Part shown: piece after piece, positions 20,972 to 35,900 of the stretch | Position numbering within the stretch: the first letter of the stretch is position 1 | Layout of the letters: every line of letters begins with the position of its first letter | Assembly (NCBI RefSeq): GCF_023078275.1 | Contig: NC_062994.1 | Span: 11,975,545-12,039,544 of the forward strand | Length of the DNA stretch: 64,000 nt | Direction: 5' to 3' | DNA from: Leguminivora glycinivorella | Lineage: Eukaryota; Arthropoda; Insecta; Lepidoptera; Tortricidae | Translations under genes and position numbers: made by a program | Notes under the pieces: generated by a model | Told to the model about the DNA's origin: nothing | Databases searched by the model: none | What the model saw: only the letters and a program-made list of their open reading frames with translations

Positions 20972-23900
20972 GTAAGTATTCATTTAAAGTTGATACCTTA
21001 TTATATAAATACAATGTAATAATCTAACAAAAATTGTGTATTTTTTGTGTGAAAACAAAATAGAGTTATCATGCTGTAAATTTAAATTCAATTTATTTAT
21101 TATTTGTTTTTGTTTCTTACAGCATCTTAGTGTATAAAAAGATATTCTCTAATAAGATTAAGAAAAAGCCAGTCAAGCTGAGGTAAGTCTTACTTTACTA
21201 TGATGAAAATGTCTTAATTACTCTAAAATAGGGACCTGTAGGCCTAGCACATGATTGCCGCGAGAGTATGCCGCCGCGAGATAGACTACTCGTCCTCATG
21301 GCATTAATACAATTAGAAGAAGACATGGAATCTATCTCGCGGCCATCATGTGCTAGGCCTGATGGTTGTAGAAAGTTCCAAACATATGTACAAAAGTATT
21401 AGCAGTCCATTTGCAAATAGTAACTTTCAAGAAAAGAGTGTACGCCCATTTGCAAAGAGTAACTTTCAAGAAAAGAGTGTACGCCCATCTTAAAGGCCGG
21501 CAAGCACCTTCTGGTGTTTCTAGTGTTCATGTGTGGCAGCGATCGCTTACCATCAGGCGACCTGTCTGCTTGATTGCCTCATTAACCTCCTGTCATCTGC
21601 TTTCAACTCCATTTAACATTCCGCAGCACTATAGCGGACCGCTTAATCCATGCACAAGGCACAGCCCTCCGACAGCCTCACAAACGCACTCCCCAACAGC
21701 CGAGCACACATTCGCAATCACTGCTGCGCTCTCCCAACCCAGCAGAGCCTAACATTATCAGCTTCAAACTACGCTTCTTAGAAAAAACACTGCGATTTGT
21801 CAAAAGTTCTCAAACGAAATTGTCATATGAAGAAATGCCTCTAAGCCAAGCGGAGTATATATACAATCTGTTGAAGTATCGCGATAAAGATGAAGGGTTT
21901 GGGTATAAGTCGCTTTATGCATCGCTTTGGGAAGCCATGGAGGAGCATGATGCGGATTGTAACTTTGAGGTGACGCTTAAGGAAATTAGTGGGAAAGAGA
22001 TGGCGTAAGTTGTTTATTTTGTTTTTTTCATAGAGGAATAGTTGTAATTCCATACATCAGTAAATGCAAGTTATTTGTAGTGACATCTAGCGTCATTTAC
22101 GCGTCAATCACCCGTCAACAAGCGTGAATTATCGGTACTGCTACTTGTCAATAGATGTCGCGACGAACAAGTCTAATGCTCAACAATTTTTAGCTAATAT
22201 TACAATAGTATTAATCAGTACTTTATGTTCAATTCCTTCTGCTTGTAATAGAAGTTGTAAACCTCTTTTAATATTACATTTTTGGCAGACACTGTTGACA
22301 CCTAGTGTCGAGTAGTGGTACTGATAATTTACACTAGTTGACGCGTGAATGACGCTAGATGTCACTAGACCCTACTCATAGTGTTGTGTTCCTGCCGGTG
22401 AGTAAGGCTGCCAGAGCTCAATGAGGGTGCGGTGTGCTGATGACGGGAGGACTTACGGAACTAACTTGTTCCGTCTATTGTCCTTTGAGTCGTCGGCAAC
22501 CCGAACCCTCCTTAGAACTTGTACACTCCTTTTTGCTGTGTACTTAACACAGCAAAAGGGAGTGTACAAGTTTCTAATAGGGTGGCAACGCGCTTGTGAC
22601 ACTGTTTGAGTTGCAGGCGTCCATAGGTTACGGTGACCGCTTTACACCAGGCGGGCCGTATGCTTGTTTGCCACCGACGTAGTATAAAAAAAATAACCTG
22701 CTTTAGTTTTTTGGTGACTTGAAACAAAAAGTACATTGTAGCTAGTCATAAGGAGTGGTCCGGAAAAAAGTATCAGCACAGACTGTAAATTATTCATTAT
22801 ATTTTGTGATAAATTTAAAGCAATCCATTTTTATAATTATCTGTAGATCCTATTCTGTAAAATTAAATACAATTTTATTTAAAGTAAAAGGGCGAATTCA
22901 AGTTTTCACCTTTTATATTACATATCCCCCAAATATTTTTGAACATGGTCTTCTGAAAGAATTTATGAGGTATTTCTCATAAACATAAATATTTCCTTTA
23001 ATTTTATGAGTCACTTAATACCTTAATGAATTGTCTTTTGTCCAATACTAATCTTTTTTGAATTTATTACGTTACGACGAGGTAGTCACGTTACAGTGAG
23101 TAATAACTAATAAGTTTTTTGCAAAAAAATCATTTTTGGCACAATCTTTTATTGCCGACTGTACAGTGTACCTTTCTTTCAACAGTCATCTACTGCTCTC
23201 TTAAATGTTTCTAAAAACCCCTTACTCGATGGAGATACGACGTTTCATAACAGAGGTCCTATGACTACCTTTCTGCTCCATCATCAGTGGCCCGTTTCTC
23301 GAAAGGTACAAGCCTTGTATTACAAGTGTGTTTCCATGACAACCCATACGATTTGACAGTTCGCGCACTTGTAATCAAGGCTTGTACCTTTCGAGAAACG
23401 GGCCCCTGGGTCGACTCCATGATACCATAATATTGCAATGTCACGAGATTTATATATAATAATAATAATAAATATTGGGGACACCTTACACAGATCAACT
23501 TAGCCCCAAACTAAGCAAATTCATATTCATATTCATATATTTATTGATAAAGTCAATTACAAGTCAAGAATAAGGTACATATAATGGTTTACACTTGTAT
23601 GTAAATATAAGTCACAAAATACATCACTAAAACAGTTTACAATTATATCTATTTATAAACAGGAAATTCAATGTCATTTTTTATCAATATCCAATAACAC
23701 ATACAATTAATTGAAAACAATATAAGATTATACAATATTTTTATTATACATATATTATCACTATAAAATCAATTCACATTTCATTTCAAGACTGTGGATC
23801 AATGACACCTTATCGAAAAATTCATCTATGGTGTAGCAAGCTAATTCCAGTAATATTTTTTTGATTTTATTGGAAAATACGATATCGCTCGGGGCAGCTC

Positions 23901-26900
23901 TTATCTCGGCAGGCAACGAGTTGTACAGTCTGACCCCCAACACGCCAACGGATTTTTTGGCTTTTGCAGTGGTGTGGGCGCCGGCCCGGTGTGGGGTAGG
24001 CACACGCGGTGCAACGCTTCTTCTGGTGCCGACCAGAAGAAGCGTTGCACCGCGTGTGCTTCTACCCGACTGCTGTTCACGTGTTTTATACGAGCTGATA
24101 TTTTTTCTTACGTACTTGCATGCTTCTAATATGTAAACGCTAGGCAATGTTAGTATTTTGTACTTAATGAATAGGGCACGTGCTTGTACTATGGGTGCTA
24201 AGCGACGATATACATACTTAAATAGATAAATACATACTTATATACATAGAAAACATCCATGACTCAGGAACAAATATCTGTGCTCATCACACAAATAAAT
24301 GCCCTTACCGGGATTCGAACCCAGGACCGCGGCTTAGCAGGCAGGGTCACTACCGACTGAGCCAGACCGGTCGTCGAATATGTGTTAAGTTAACATACTA
24401 AGAAGTGAAGTTGAGTAAAAGCTTTTAATAATGAAAAGGTTATCTTACACATCATCTTATGACACAATTATAATCCATATTGACCTTGTACAGTTACTTT
24501 GCACAATGAGGTACTTTTTTAGTCTTGAGTACTGATAATTTGCCGACTTCCCATTTCAGGTCACTGCTGCTTGAAAAAGTACCAAAAAACAGCAACATAT
24601 CTAAGAAAGGCAAAGAAAAACCTGTAACTAACAATAAAGTTAGTGAAATAAAGAATAAAGTCGAAGTACAGAAGGTCAAAAATCTGTCAAATAGTTCGCA
24701 GAAAGAAAATAAGGATTGTAATATACAAACTGAACAAACTCTGTAAGTATTTATGAAATGTATCCTTAGGTTTTTTATGTCTTAATTGATAAAAACCGGC
24801 CAAGAGCGTGTCGGGCCACTCTGCCACGCTCAGTGTAGGGTTCCGTAGTTTTTCGTATTTTTCTCAAAAACTACTGAACCTATCAAGTTCAAAACAATTT
24901 TCCTAGAAAGCCTTGATAAAGTTCTACTTTTGTGATTTTTTTCATATTTTTTAAACATATGGTTCAAAAGTTAGAGGGGGGGGGGACACATTTTTTTTCC
25001 TTTAGAAGCGATTATTTCCGAAAATATTAATATTATCAAAAAACGTTTTTAGTAAACCCTTATTAATTAGGGTTCCGTAGTCAACTAGGAACCCTTATAG
25101 TTTCGCCATGTCTGTCTGTCCGTCCGTCCGTCCGTCCGCGGATAATCTCAGTAACCGTTAGCACTAGAAAGCTGAAATTTGGTACCAATATGTATATCAA
25201 TCACGCCAACAAAGTGCAAAAATAAAAAATGGAAAAAAATGTTTTATTAGGGTACCCCCCCCTACATGTAAAGTGGGGGCTGATATTTTTTTTTCATTCC
25301 AACCCCAACGTGTGATATATTGTTGGATAGGTATTGAAAAATGAATAAGGGTTTACTAAGATCGTTTTTTGATAATATTAATAGTTTCGGAAATAATTGC
25401 TACTAAAGGAAAAAAAAGTGCGTCCCCCCCCCCCTAACTTTTGAACCATATATTTAAAAATTATGAAAAAAATCACAAAAGTAGAACTCTATAAAGACTT
25501 TCTAGGAAAATTGTTTTGAACTTGATAGGTTTAGTAGTTTTTGAGAAAAATAAGGAAAATACGGAACCCTACACTGAGCGTGGCCCAACACGCTCTTGGC
25601 CGGTTTTTTTAAATACCTATCCAACAATATATCACACGTTGGGGTTGGAATGAAAAAAATAATCTGTCCCCACTGCATGTAGGGGGTGTACCCTAACAAA
25701 ACATTTTTTTCAACTTTTTATTTTACCACTTTGTCGGCATGATTGATATACATATTTGCACCAAATTTCAGCTTTCTAGTGCTAAACGGTTACTGAGATT
25801 ATCCGCGAATGGACGGACGGACAGACTACGGAACCCTAAAAAAGCATACATACATTAGAACATGCTTAATTCATATTTAAATATGATTTCCCGTATTTTT
25901 TTATCTTATACCTTTAAGGTCCGTCTAGAGTTCATAATTGTAGTTTATAGTACAACGTGTTTTATAACTTTTTTAACCCCCGACGCAAAAACGAAGGGGT
26001 GTTATAAGTTTGACGTGTCTGTCTGTCTGTGTGTGTGTCTGTCTGTGGCATCGTAGCTCCCGAACGGATGAACCGATTTAGATTTAGTTTTTTTTTTGTC
26101 TGAAAGCTTAGTTAGTCGGGAGTGTTCTTAGCCATGTTTCATGAAAATCGGTCTACTATGTCGCAGTCGGGGGTTTTTTCAAAATCTTAATTTTGTGGTT
26201 AGGTTATATTACTTTAATACCCACTACCTTATATGCAATAATATTGTTTTCCCTTTCAGAAGCAACAGTTTCCTGGACCCGTATTACGCTGATGCCGCCA
26301 CCGCTGTTCCTTCTCTGAGCCTCCTCTCAAATATTACTGAGAAATTCTTCAGCAAAACGGTCACCGCTCTCACAGGTAAATAGTTTAATACCTTTTTAAT
26401 ACCTACACTTCAATAAGGATGCGTTCGAATAGGCTAGTTTCCTATACTTAAAATAAAATATTTTATACAGTGCACGAAATAAAGCACCACATAATAGGCT
26501 ACTTGCCTCCTAGTCAAATCAGCTTCTTTTTAAGAACTGTCAAAATAAATTTGAAAAACTTGCTAATATGGAATTATGAAATCGAATTGAGTGACGTCAC
26601 GGCATCGATCTAAACTACCAAGATACACTATCACCTACAAATTCGACACTCAAAAGTGTCCGATCGCCAAGTTGCAAATGTGTGCGTCTAGTTGACAAAC
26701 GAAAACTTCGCAATGTAGTAAAAACTACTTTAATTTTTTACAAAAACAACGTTATTTCTTAGTACTTAAAGTTCAATTTCAAATGCAAGCAATTGGCGGT
26801 TATGACATTAATGAATGTGATCATCGCGAAAGCCATAAAATTTTATTACCGCAGATCGCAGGTGTGCATATTTTTAAACAAATCTACGTCTTATTGCAAC

Positions 26901-29900
26901 CAACATAAGTTTAATTTCGTTCGCGCTGCAACAATCTAAACGCCATTTTTACATTGGGAACGAGGATGGACAGAGGCATCATGGGAGTCGCGCTATGAGA
27001 TGAAAGGCGAGAATGAGGAAATTTGCGGTATTTTTGCGAAAAACTGTTTTAAAAAATCCTATTAGATAGAAAATTTCTTAAGGAACAAAACGTTTGGTAT
27101 AACATTTTTCGAGATTTTGCGTATTTTAAGCGAAAAAAAATGAGTTTTTACTGTATGATATTTTTATTGATATTATCTCAAACAAAAAAATATATAAGGT
27201 ACGGCGGGACAATTTGGACTGGGGGAAAATTGCAACTGATCAATATCTCCACGTTTTGCAATGTTTGCATTATTAAATAGAGTCAACTGAGGTATATACA
27301 GGGTGTCCCACGGCGATGCCACATGGAGGGAAAGTACCTTAAATATCGTAGATAGCATATTTTGCTGAAAGAAGACTTCATTTTATTTTCAAAACTTAGT
27401 AAAAGTGCATTTAATTTTTTTTAATTTTTACTATGAGGACTTATACAGGGTGTATTTTGATAGCGGGTCAGTAAGGCCGGTATGAGATCCCGTAGTCCTA
27501 CATGAAAATAGTCTAAGGGGACCATCCATCAATTTCAAATTTATGAAAAATGGCATTTACAGATTTTGGAAAAAACATACAGGGTGCTAGAAAAAGGGCA
27601 TTTTTGACAAACGTATGTATGTATATATATATATAACATACGTGTGTGTGTGTGTGTGTGCGTGTAGTGAGTGTATGTGTAGCGATTATGTGAAGGTAAA
27701 CAGTTGAGGGATTGTATGTGGTGCCGTGTGTGTGAGGGATGGTGCACTTGGAGAATATGAATTAAGTAGCTATTAAAACAAAGAAGAATTGAATGATGAC
27801 ATTAATTTATTATTCTACGTAATTTCTTTCAAAGATTTGTGTGGGTAAATCTTCTCTCCGCTCCTCAGCTATAATCTTACGCCATTTTTCCCTTTCAACG
27901 TCTTGTTTTGGGAATCTGGAATAAAAACCTTTTTTATTACTTAAAAACGAATTTGCTATTCCCGGGTTGTTTCTTTTTATAATTAAAGTGTAGCGGCGTT
28001 TAATTGGTGAGGCTACTTACATTTGTCCAGAGGCGCTTGTGGGGCCACGTGGAAACACTTTGGGAAAATCCTCACACTAAAACGATTGTCACATATAAAC
28101 GGAAGCTTAGGTCACTGGTCGGAATATCACTTAAAATGTCAATTTTCACGTTTGTGTCGCGCCGGTGCACCGATAACTATTTTTAATTCGTAATAACGGG
28201 AGCGCAGATCATGGCGCTCGCACGGTCGAAGAGAGAGTTTTTTCTATATATCCGCCAGGTGGCGTGGTGGGGCACCGGAAAGTCGCTTTGGGACTTCTGT
28301 AATTGCCAGCTCCAAAAACTGTGCTACATATACATGGAAACAAGTATTCTTTCAAAATTGTGTTGCCTTGTATGTATGAAAATGAAATAACTATTTAACT
28401 ATATCAAGAAAAGAAATTAAAACTAAAAATCTCTGTTCCTCGACGGAACATGCCGCTCACCTTAAAAGACACGGAGTGACTTTTAAAAGAAAATAAAAAA
28501 AGAAACCATACGAAAGTATACCAAAATATTTTATGAAACTTATATTTAACTTAACATTAAGAGTCGTAACGATTGTATAAGTTTATTCTAAAGGTAAGGG
28601 ACAGACCTTCACAACAGGTCGTTTGAACAACGTGTTCCCGCTTTTCAATGTTACGACGCGAATAACTTGATCGCTGCCCGGATGGACAGCATGAACGCGC
28701 GCGAGTTTCCACTGCAGCGGCGGCAGGTGGTCGTCGCATACCACAACAACAGTACCTTCACGAACGGCGGGACCGCGGTCTTGCAGCCACTTTGTACTTT
28801 GTTGCAGTTGATGGAGATATTCACGACTCCATCGACGCCAGAAATGCTGGACAGCTTGCTGTATCCAGCGCCAACGTGTAAGACGATTAGGGTTCTCGTC
28901 TATCAGAGAAACGTCCGGTAGGGCCGTTAAGGGCTCACCGATTAAGAAATGGGCCGGCGTAAGAGGTAAAGGATCCGCGGAGTCCGAACTTAGAACGCAG
29001 AGCGGACGACTGTTTAATACAGCTTCGATTTGACACGTCAAAGTGTGCATACAATCATATGTTTGCGTTTGTGTACCTATTACGCGATGTAAATGAGTTT
29101 TGAAACTCTTAACAGCTGCTTCAAATAATCCACCGAAATGACTAGCATAAGGTGGTTGAAAATGCCAAGTTAATCCTTGTTTTAAAGTTTGTTGATTAAG
29201 GGCACTCATGACCGAATCATTACGTAAAAAAATATATAACTCTTGAAGGTAATTATTACAACCAACAAAGTTACGTCCGCAATCGGTATATATATCCGTA
29301 CAATATCCTCGACGGGACGTGAAACGTCGCAACGCAGCTAAAAAACCTTCCGTGGAAAGTTCGGAAACTAACTCAAGATGTACAGCTTTAACGCTCATAC
29401 ATACGAAAACTGCAACGTAACATTTTATTATTTTTGCATTACGAACCTTATTAGCGCGTACGTAGAATGGCCCACAAAAGTCACAAGACGTTTTACTAAA
29501 CACACGTGCGGGGCGTAGCCGAACCGAGGGTAACATTCCTATGCGCGGCTGGCAGCGAGTCGGTCGAGCGCGGAAGCATTTGATACAACGATGTACGCGG
29601 AGGCGAACAATATCACGACCAGAGATAATCCAGTATCGCTGTAAGAGCGAGTTTTGCACGCACTGCGAACCGGCATGTAGTTCCTTTATATGCGCATCGT
29701 CAATGATAAGATTTGTAAGAGGATGTCTTTTAGGTAAAATCAATTGATGTTTTGATTCAAAAGGTAAAAGTGATTTGTGAATACGTCCGCCGACGCGTAA
29801 CAAACCATCCCTATCTATAATGGGCGTGAGACGCCGCAAACGAATTGACGGAAGTTTATTTGACGAAATCCTCTTAATGTCGTCTTCGAACACTTTTTGT

Positions 29901-32900
29901 TGTGTAATCAATATTAGTCGATTTAATGCAAAATTGTACTCTGGTACGGTGACGTACTTTGGGAATGTTTGTTTATGTTTCCTGCATTTATTGTAGAAAC
30001 GAAATATGACTGCCGTGACGCGAACTAATTTACCTAGCGACGAAAATCGCGTTATAAGAGTGTCGTCGTCCGGGGAAGGAGGCAATGTGGACACACATGC
30101 ATAACTAAGACTTGCCGAGTCATGTGTATTGCGTTTTTCCTCGTTCGTGTTTACCCCCGGTTTTGGTATAGGCCAGGAGTCGCGACTTTGTTGGAGCCAT
30201 GTAGGACCATGGAACCACAAGTCATTTTGTACGAGCGCGGCGGGGAGCAGACCGCGAGACGCCGGGTCAGCGCTGTTATCAGCTGACGGGACGTGACGCC
30301 AACAGCGCGCCGGGACACGGGACAAAATCTCACTAGTGCGGTTCGAGACAAACGTTTTCCATTCGTGCGGGGGTGACTGAAGCCACGCGAGCACGACGGA
30401 ACTGTCAGACCATGCGTACACTTGATCGGGGTGAATGTGACCACCGTAAAGATGCATAACTTTTTCAATTAATTTTGATAGGATTACACAACCCATCAAT
30501 TCCATTCTAGGTATAGTAAGGCATACCCGAAGAGGTGCAACGCGACTTTTAGCCATGACTAAATAGGTTTGAACTCGCCCGGTGTTGTCCGTCAGACGTA
30601 TATAAACACATGCTGCGTATGCAATTTTGCTTGCGTCGGCAAATCCGTGAATTTCGATTGAATCGAAGTCGTCAGTATTGAAAATATGACGAGGAAAAGA
30701 AATTTGCGATAGGAGCGGTAGCTCGTTAATAAAACTCGTCCATGAGTTAATAATATCGATAGGGGGTTCTGAGTCCCAGGAAATTTTGGCTAACCATAGC
30801 AATTGAATTAAATGTTTGGCAAACAATGTCACCGGAGATAATAACCCGAGGGGGTCGTAAATTTTTGCAATTTCGGAAAGAATCGCCCGCTTTGTACAGG
30901 CCTGCGAAGAACTTTGAACTTTGAAACTAAATGCGTCAGATCTTGGATTCCATTGAAGTCCAAGGACCTTGACCCCTTTGTCATTTTCCATTTCGGCAAA
31001 ATGAACATTTTCGCGCCGCTCACCATGAAACTCTGTCGGTCGCGTGGCAGCGAGAATGGCTGGCGAGTTACTTTGCCACTTTCGCAATTCGAACCCGGCC
31101 GTGGCACAAATACCTATCAGCTCCTGCTGCAGATTGAGGGCTTCGGCTAAGGTATCTGCGCCGGTCACCACATCGTCGACGAACACGTCATTTAGGAGGA
31201 CTGGCGAGGCGAGCGGGAAACGCTCGGCTTCGTCATGCGCGAGCTGTTTAATTGTGCGCAAGGCGAGATAAGGGGAACTACTGATACCAAAAGTAACGGT
31301 ACGCAGCCTATAATCGCGCAGAGGTTCCTCTGGCGACTTGCGCCACAGGATGCGCTGAAAGTCCCTATCACTCTCACGTACAAGAATATTCCGATACATT
31401 TGTTTAATATCAGAACAAAATGCAACTTTATGTACTCGAAATTTTAGAAGTACATCTACTATGTCTAAGTGTAACTTAGGCCCTTTTAGCAACGCATCAT
31501 TGAGCGCGTAGCCACTCGTTGTGCGACAACCAGCATCATAGACAACACGAGTTCGGGTAGTGTCGGAAATCTTCGACACCGAGTGGTGCGGGATGTAATA
31601 ACTCGCGCCAGCGGGGGTTATCGTCCGCGAGCTCCATGTGGTTAAGATCCACATACTCCTGGAGGCACGCGTGATACTCCGCCTTCAGCTGGGGGTTTCG
31701 TTCTAGACGGTATTCCAGTTTGTGGAAACGTGCTAGAGCAATTTGCCGAGACTCGCCGAGGGGCGGTGCATCGGGCTTGAATGGCAGAGCAACTATGTAT
31801 CGCCCTGTCTCATCGCGCGTATGCGTCTTTTGGAAAAAGGATTCGCATAGCTTTTCTTCGGGAGTGTAACTCCGCATCTCTGGAACTGACTCTAGCTCCC
31901 AAAACTTCTCGAGATTGTCGTTGTCGAACGACGTAAAACAAGTATGGCGTGGAGTCGAAATATTAGAAGTAAAGTTGACTTTACCCCCTAGTAAATAACC
32001 AAATACACTATTGATTGCGGTGGGTGTGCCAGGTTTACCCCTGACTATACCCTCGCGAATGACATCCATGAAAATGTCCTCGCCAAGTATCATGTCAACC
32101 GGCTGAGGTTTATGAAATTCAGGGTCGGCTAGAGCGAGCCCTTGCAAATGAGGCCATTCCCCGTACGGTGCTAGTGGTACACTAGGCATTTGACGGGTTA
32201 ATTTTGACAAAATAGTAGCCTCCAAAGGAATACTTGGACTTTGTTTGCCCTTGGGCGAAATTGAGCACACGAAGGTACCCCTAGGGTTGAGCGGTAAATC
32301 ACCGACACCTACCAACGGCTCGCTGACATTTCGTCGCGGTAAATTTAATCGTTGCATACACGATTCAGTAATAAGAGCTGCTTGTGAGCCCCCGTCTAAC
32401 ATACAACGAATTGTAGCAATTTTATTACCTTCGTAATAAAGGTCAACCAACGCAGTTGACAGTAACACCGTATGAGGCTCAGTACCTAAACCTAGATTAT
32501 TTTGATTCACGCCGTGAACAGCTGATGGGCTCGGGACAGCGCCCGCGCCGGGCTGCGACTGCTCCGTTAGAGCGAGCGAGACGGCAACTAGTTCCGCGGC
32601 TTCATTGTTCGCCGGGAAGGGTCGCGTACGCGTAAGGTCCGAATCTAAATGAATTAAGGTGTGGTGCTTCTTATTGCACTTACGACACTTAAAACTTGAT
32701 TTACAATTACGTAAGTCATGTCCGGAACATAAACAATTATAACAAATGTTATTTGTTTGAACAAATGTGAATCTATCTTTAGTAGACAAATTTAAAAATT
32801 CTAAACATTTGTGAAGTGAATGGAAGCCTTTGCACTTCACGCAAGATCGAACCTTATTCGTATCGACATACGGTCGAGTTTGGTCTGACGTATTCGTAAT

Positions 32901-35900
32901 TAAAACCCGTTTAGGTGTAATTTGATTTGAATTTAAATTATTTTTATTTGTTGTAATTAAGGAATTATTTTTTGTGGACTGTATGTGGGAAACTGTAATC
33001 ATCTGTTCCGCCGTAAGTTCGCGCTCTAAGAATGTAATTAAGGTTTGGACTTTAGGTATTTCACTTGGGTTGGTTAAAGAACGTTCATATTCTTTTCGCG
33101 TATTAACGGGAATTTTACGTAATAATAAATTTAACAGAACGAAGTCCCATTCTTTAACCGGAAACTCCAAAACTTCAAGTGCTTTAATATTTTCGTGGTA
33201 AACATTAAGCAAATTTCGCATAGCAACAACTGATGAGCGCGCGGAACAAGAATCGATATCGAATAATTTATCTAGATGTTGTGACGCAATAATGCGTTTG
33301 TTGTCATAACGGGATTTTAGAACATCGATCGCAATTGAATAATTACTTTCCGTTATGGGAATTGATTTAATTAAATTAAATGGTTCGTTTTTAACCGAAA
33401 GTAGTAAATACCTAAACTTTTCCGCGTCAGTGTAGGCATTGTTGTTGTGGACCAACGATTGAAATAAGTCGAAAAAGGCGGGCCAGCCCGTAGGTTCACC
33501 GTGAAATTCAGGAAGCGACAATTTAGGCAAGTTTCGACGGTCGTTCATAAACGTGTCGTGTTGGCTAGGCACAGGAATGCGGCTCGCTCGCCGCTTTTCT
33601 ACATCTACCTCCTTTAGGTTATTTAAATGCGTAACTATCGCGTAATATAAATCGTTGAAATCATTTCGAATCTTAATGTTGGCTTCTTTGTTGAAGCTAT
33701 TAGACTTAATTAATGCCTTTTCGATCTTAGTTTGAATTTTGGTAAACTTTCGCTGGTGCGCTGTTAAATCGGAAGTTCTTGAACGAAATTGTTCTATATT
33801 CGTTGCTGCGAACTGTAATGTTCGTTTTAATTCGTCGAGAATTAGATCTCGCTCGAATAAATCTTGTGTCATACACGATGTGTCGGTTTCGACACCGTCT
33901 GTAGGATTCGGTACCATTTTGCCGTGAGCAAAGATGGCGGAAATTACAATGAAAAATTGAACTACAAACGTATGTAATTGGAATGATGGGTACGTAATAC
34001 CGCAAAATACACGGGCAACACAACGTGAGAAAGAAAAATCCGGATCGAACGGATCAAAAAACTATATGTAGCGGCGTTTAATTGGTGAGGCTACTTACAT
34101 TTGTCCAGAGGCGCTTGTGGGGCCACGTGGAAACACTTTGGGAAAATCCTCACACTAAAACGATTGTCACATATAAACGGAAGCTTAGGTCACTGGTCGG
34201 AATATCACTTAAAATGTCAATTTTCACGTTTGTGTCGCGCCGGTGCACCGATAACTATTTTTAATTCGTAATAACGGGAGCGCAGATCATGGCGCTCGCA
34301 CGGTCGAAGAGAGAGTTTTTTCTATATATCCGCCAGGTGGCGTGGTGGGGCACCGGAAAGTCGCTTTGGGACTTCTGTAATTGCCAGCTCCAAAAAACTG
34401 TGCTACATATACATGGAAACAAGTATTCTTTCAAAATTGTGTTGCCTTGTATGTATGAAAATGAAATAACTATTTAACTATATCAAGAAAAGAAATTAAA
34501 ACTAAAAATCTCTGTTCCTCGACGGAACATAAAGTAATTTATAAGATATGTATTAATGTTATTGAATTGAAATCATTTATTTCAGACTTATTGGTCCATA
34601 ATAATAAATAAATACATACATTATTAATATGAAATAGGCTTCTTTTACAAAAAATATAAATTAGCGACTCCATCATTCCATTTTTAACTATGTTCCACTT
34701 CAACCATCTTTTGTCGCCGTCCGCTCATTACTAGTATAGCGCGAGAGAAAGAGACAAACTGCGTGAGACCAAATCAAGGAATTTACTTCAATTATTCTAG
34801 AAAATAAATGTTTTTAGTAAGTTAGGAAGCCATTTTGGCCACAAATGCATAACATTATAAAATTATTAACAATTACTTACCTGAAATACGATACGTCATC
34901 CTTTTTTAACGTATATAAGGTGTTATTTTTGCACTTTTTTACGGAGCACTTAGGCATGTTGCCGACACGGCGGATGAAGCGCTACTGACCGCCCAATTGT
35001 GCTTAGAACATTTTCAAGCACAATTTGCTGCGGACACATTCTAAGCCGTGATGGTGCATCTAGGTAGTTTAGATCGATGCGTCACGGTCAATTCTGTTAC
35101 TTTATATATTTCTACCTGAGTTAAATAGAAATTCGATTAAAAATAACTTCGGTCAATAGTTTTCTAATAATTATCTGATACTTTATTTCGTGCATGGTAT
35201 AAAAATATTTTATTTTAAGAGCATTCAAGTTCCCTATTAGAAGAAAAACATGGACAGTAGTTATGTTTAAACATAATTTCTATTTAATAAGTTAAAGAGA
35301 AAGATATAAAGTAAATGAATTGTCCGTGACGTCACTCCTCAGTTTTTCATAGTAATTCCATATTAGCAAATCGTTTTGACAGTTCTTAAAAAGAAGCTGA
35401 TTTGACTAGTAGGAAACTAGCCTGTTACGATGGGGCTGTGTCGCGCGGCTGCGTTCGTGGTCTCACAAATGGTCTCGTCGGAAGATCAGCGCTGACCTCC
35501 GGGTCAGCATTATGCTGAGACGGGACCATTTCGTGATAAACTTATCAATCCATTGTACGTTTGTAGTTTTAGTAATACTGTTTTTTTTTTCTTTATTTTC
35601 TTTTCTTTTCTTACCCAAGAACTCCACCACTTGCCGCGATAATTGGTGGAGTGCACGCTGGTTCGATTCCAGTCGTGGTTACTTTTCTCCTAGTATATTG
35701 CATTTATAGGGAACTTGACTCTAGTTGAAATATTTTATACCATGTACGAAATGAAGCATCAGATAAAGTTATTTTTAAATCCAATTTCTATTTAATAAGT
35801 GAGGTAGAAATATTAGTCATACTTGTTATGGAGGATTTTTGGCCAAAAGCTGCACTTTTAGATGGAAGGAAGCCGCTTTGCATGGTGATAGTAGACATCA

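Larger units (their letters stand above)
27989..34529 (-). mobile_element. BEL/Pao LTR retrotransposon, young, in intron 5 of gene B
   Basis: A full-length element of 6.5 kb in antisense orientation to gene B, bounded by 462/463-bp LTRs and a TAAAG duplication. The interior carries Gag with zinc knuckles, an aspartic protease, reverse transcriptase, RNase H-like domain and integrase, in two overlapping frames. Near-identical LTRs point to a recent insertion. It may be polymorphic in the population. Confidence 0.95.

Noticed and set aside
23861..24136. 91-aa plus-strand ORF
   Set aside because: Antisense of the LINE remnant and symmetrical because of the palindrome.
27541..27747. His/Thr/Tyr-rich minus-strand ORF
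   Set aside because: It translates a TG/TATG microsatellite.
28004..28186. 60-aa ORF identical at 28004 and 34082
   Set aside because: It lies in the BEL/Pao LTRs and is duplicated only because the LTRs are.
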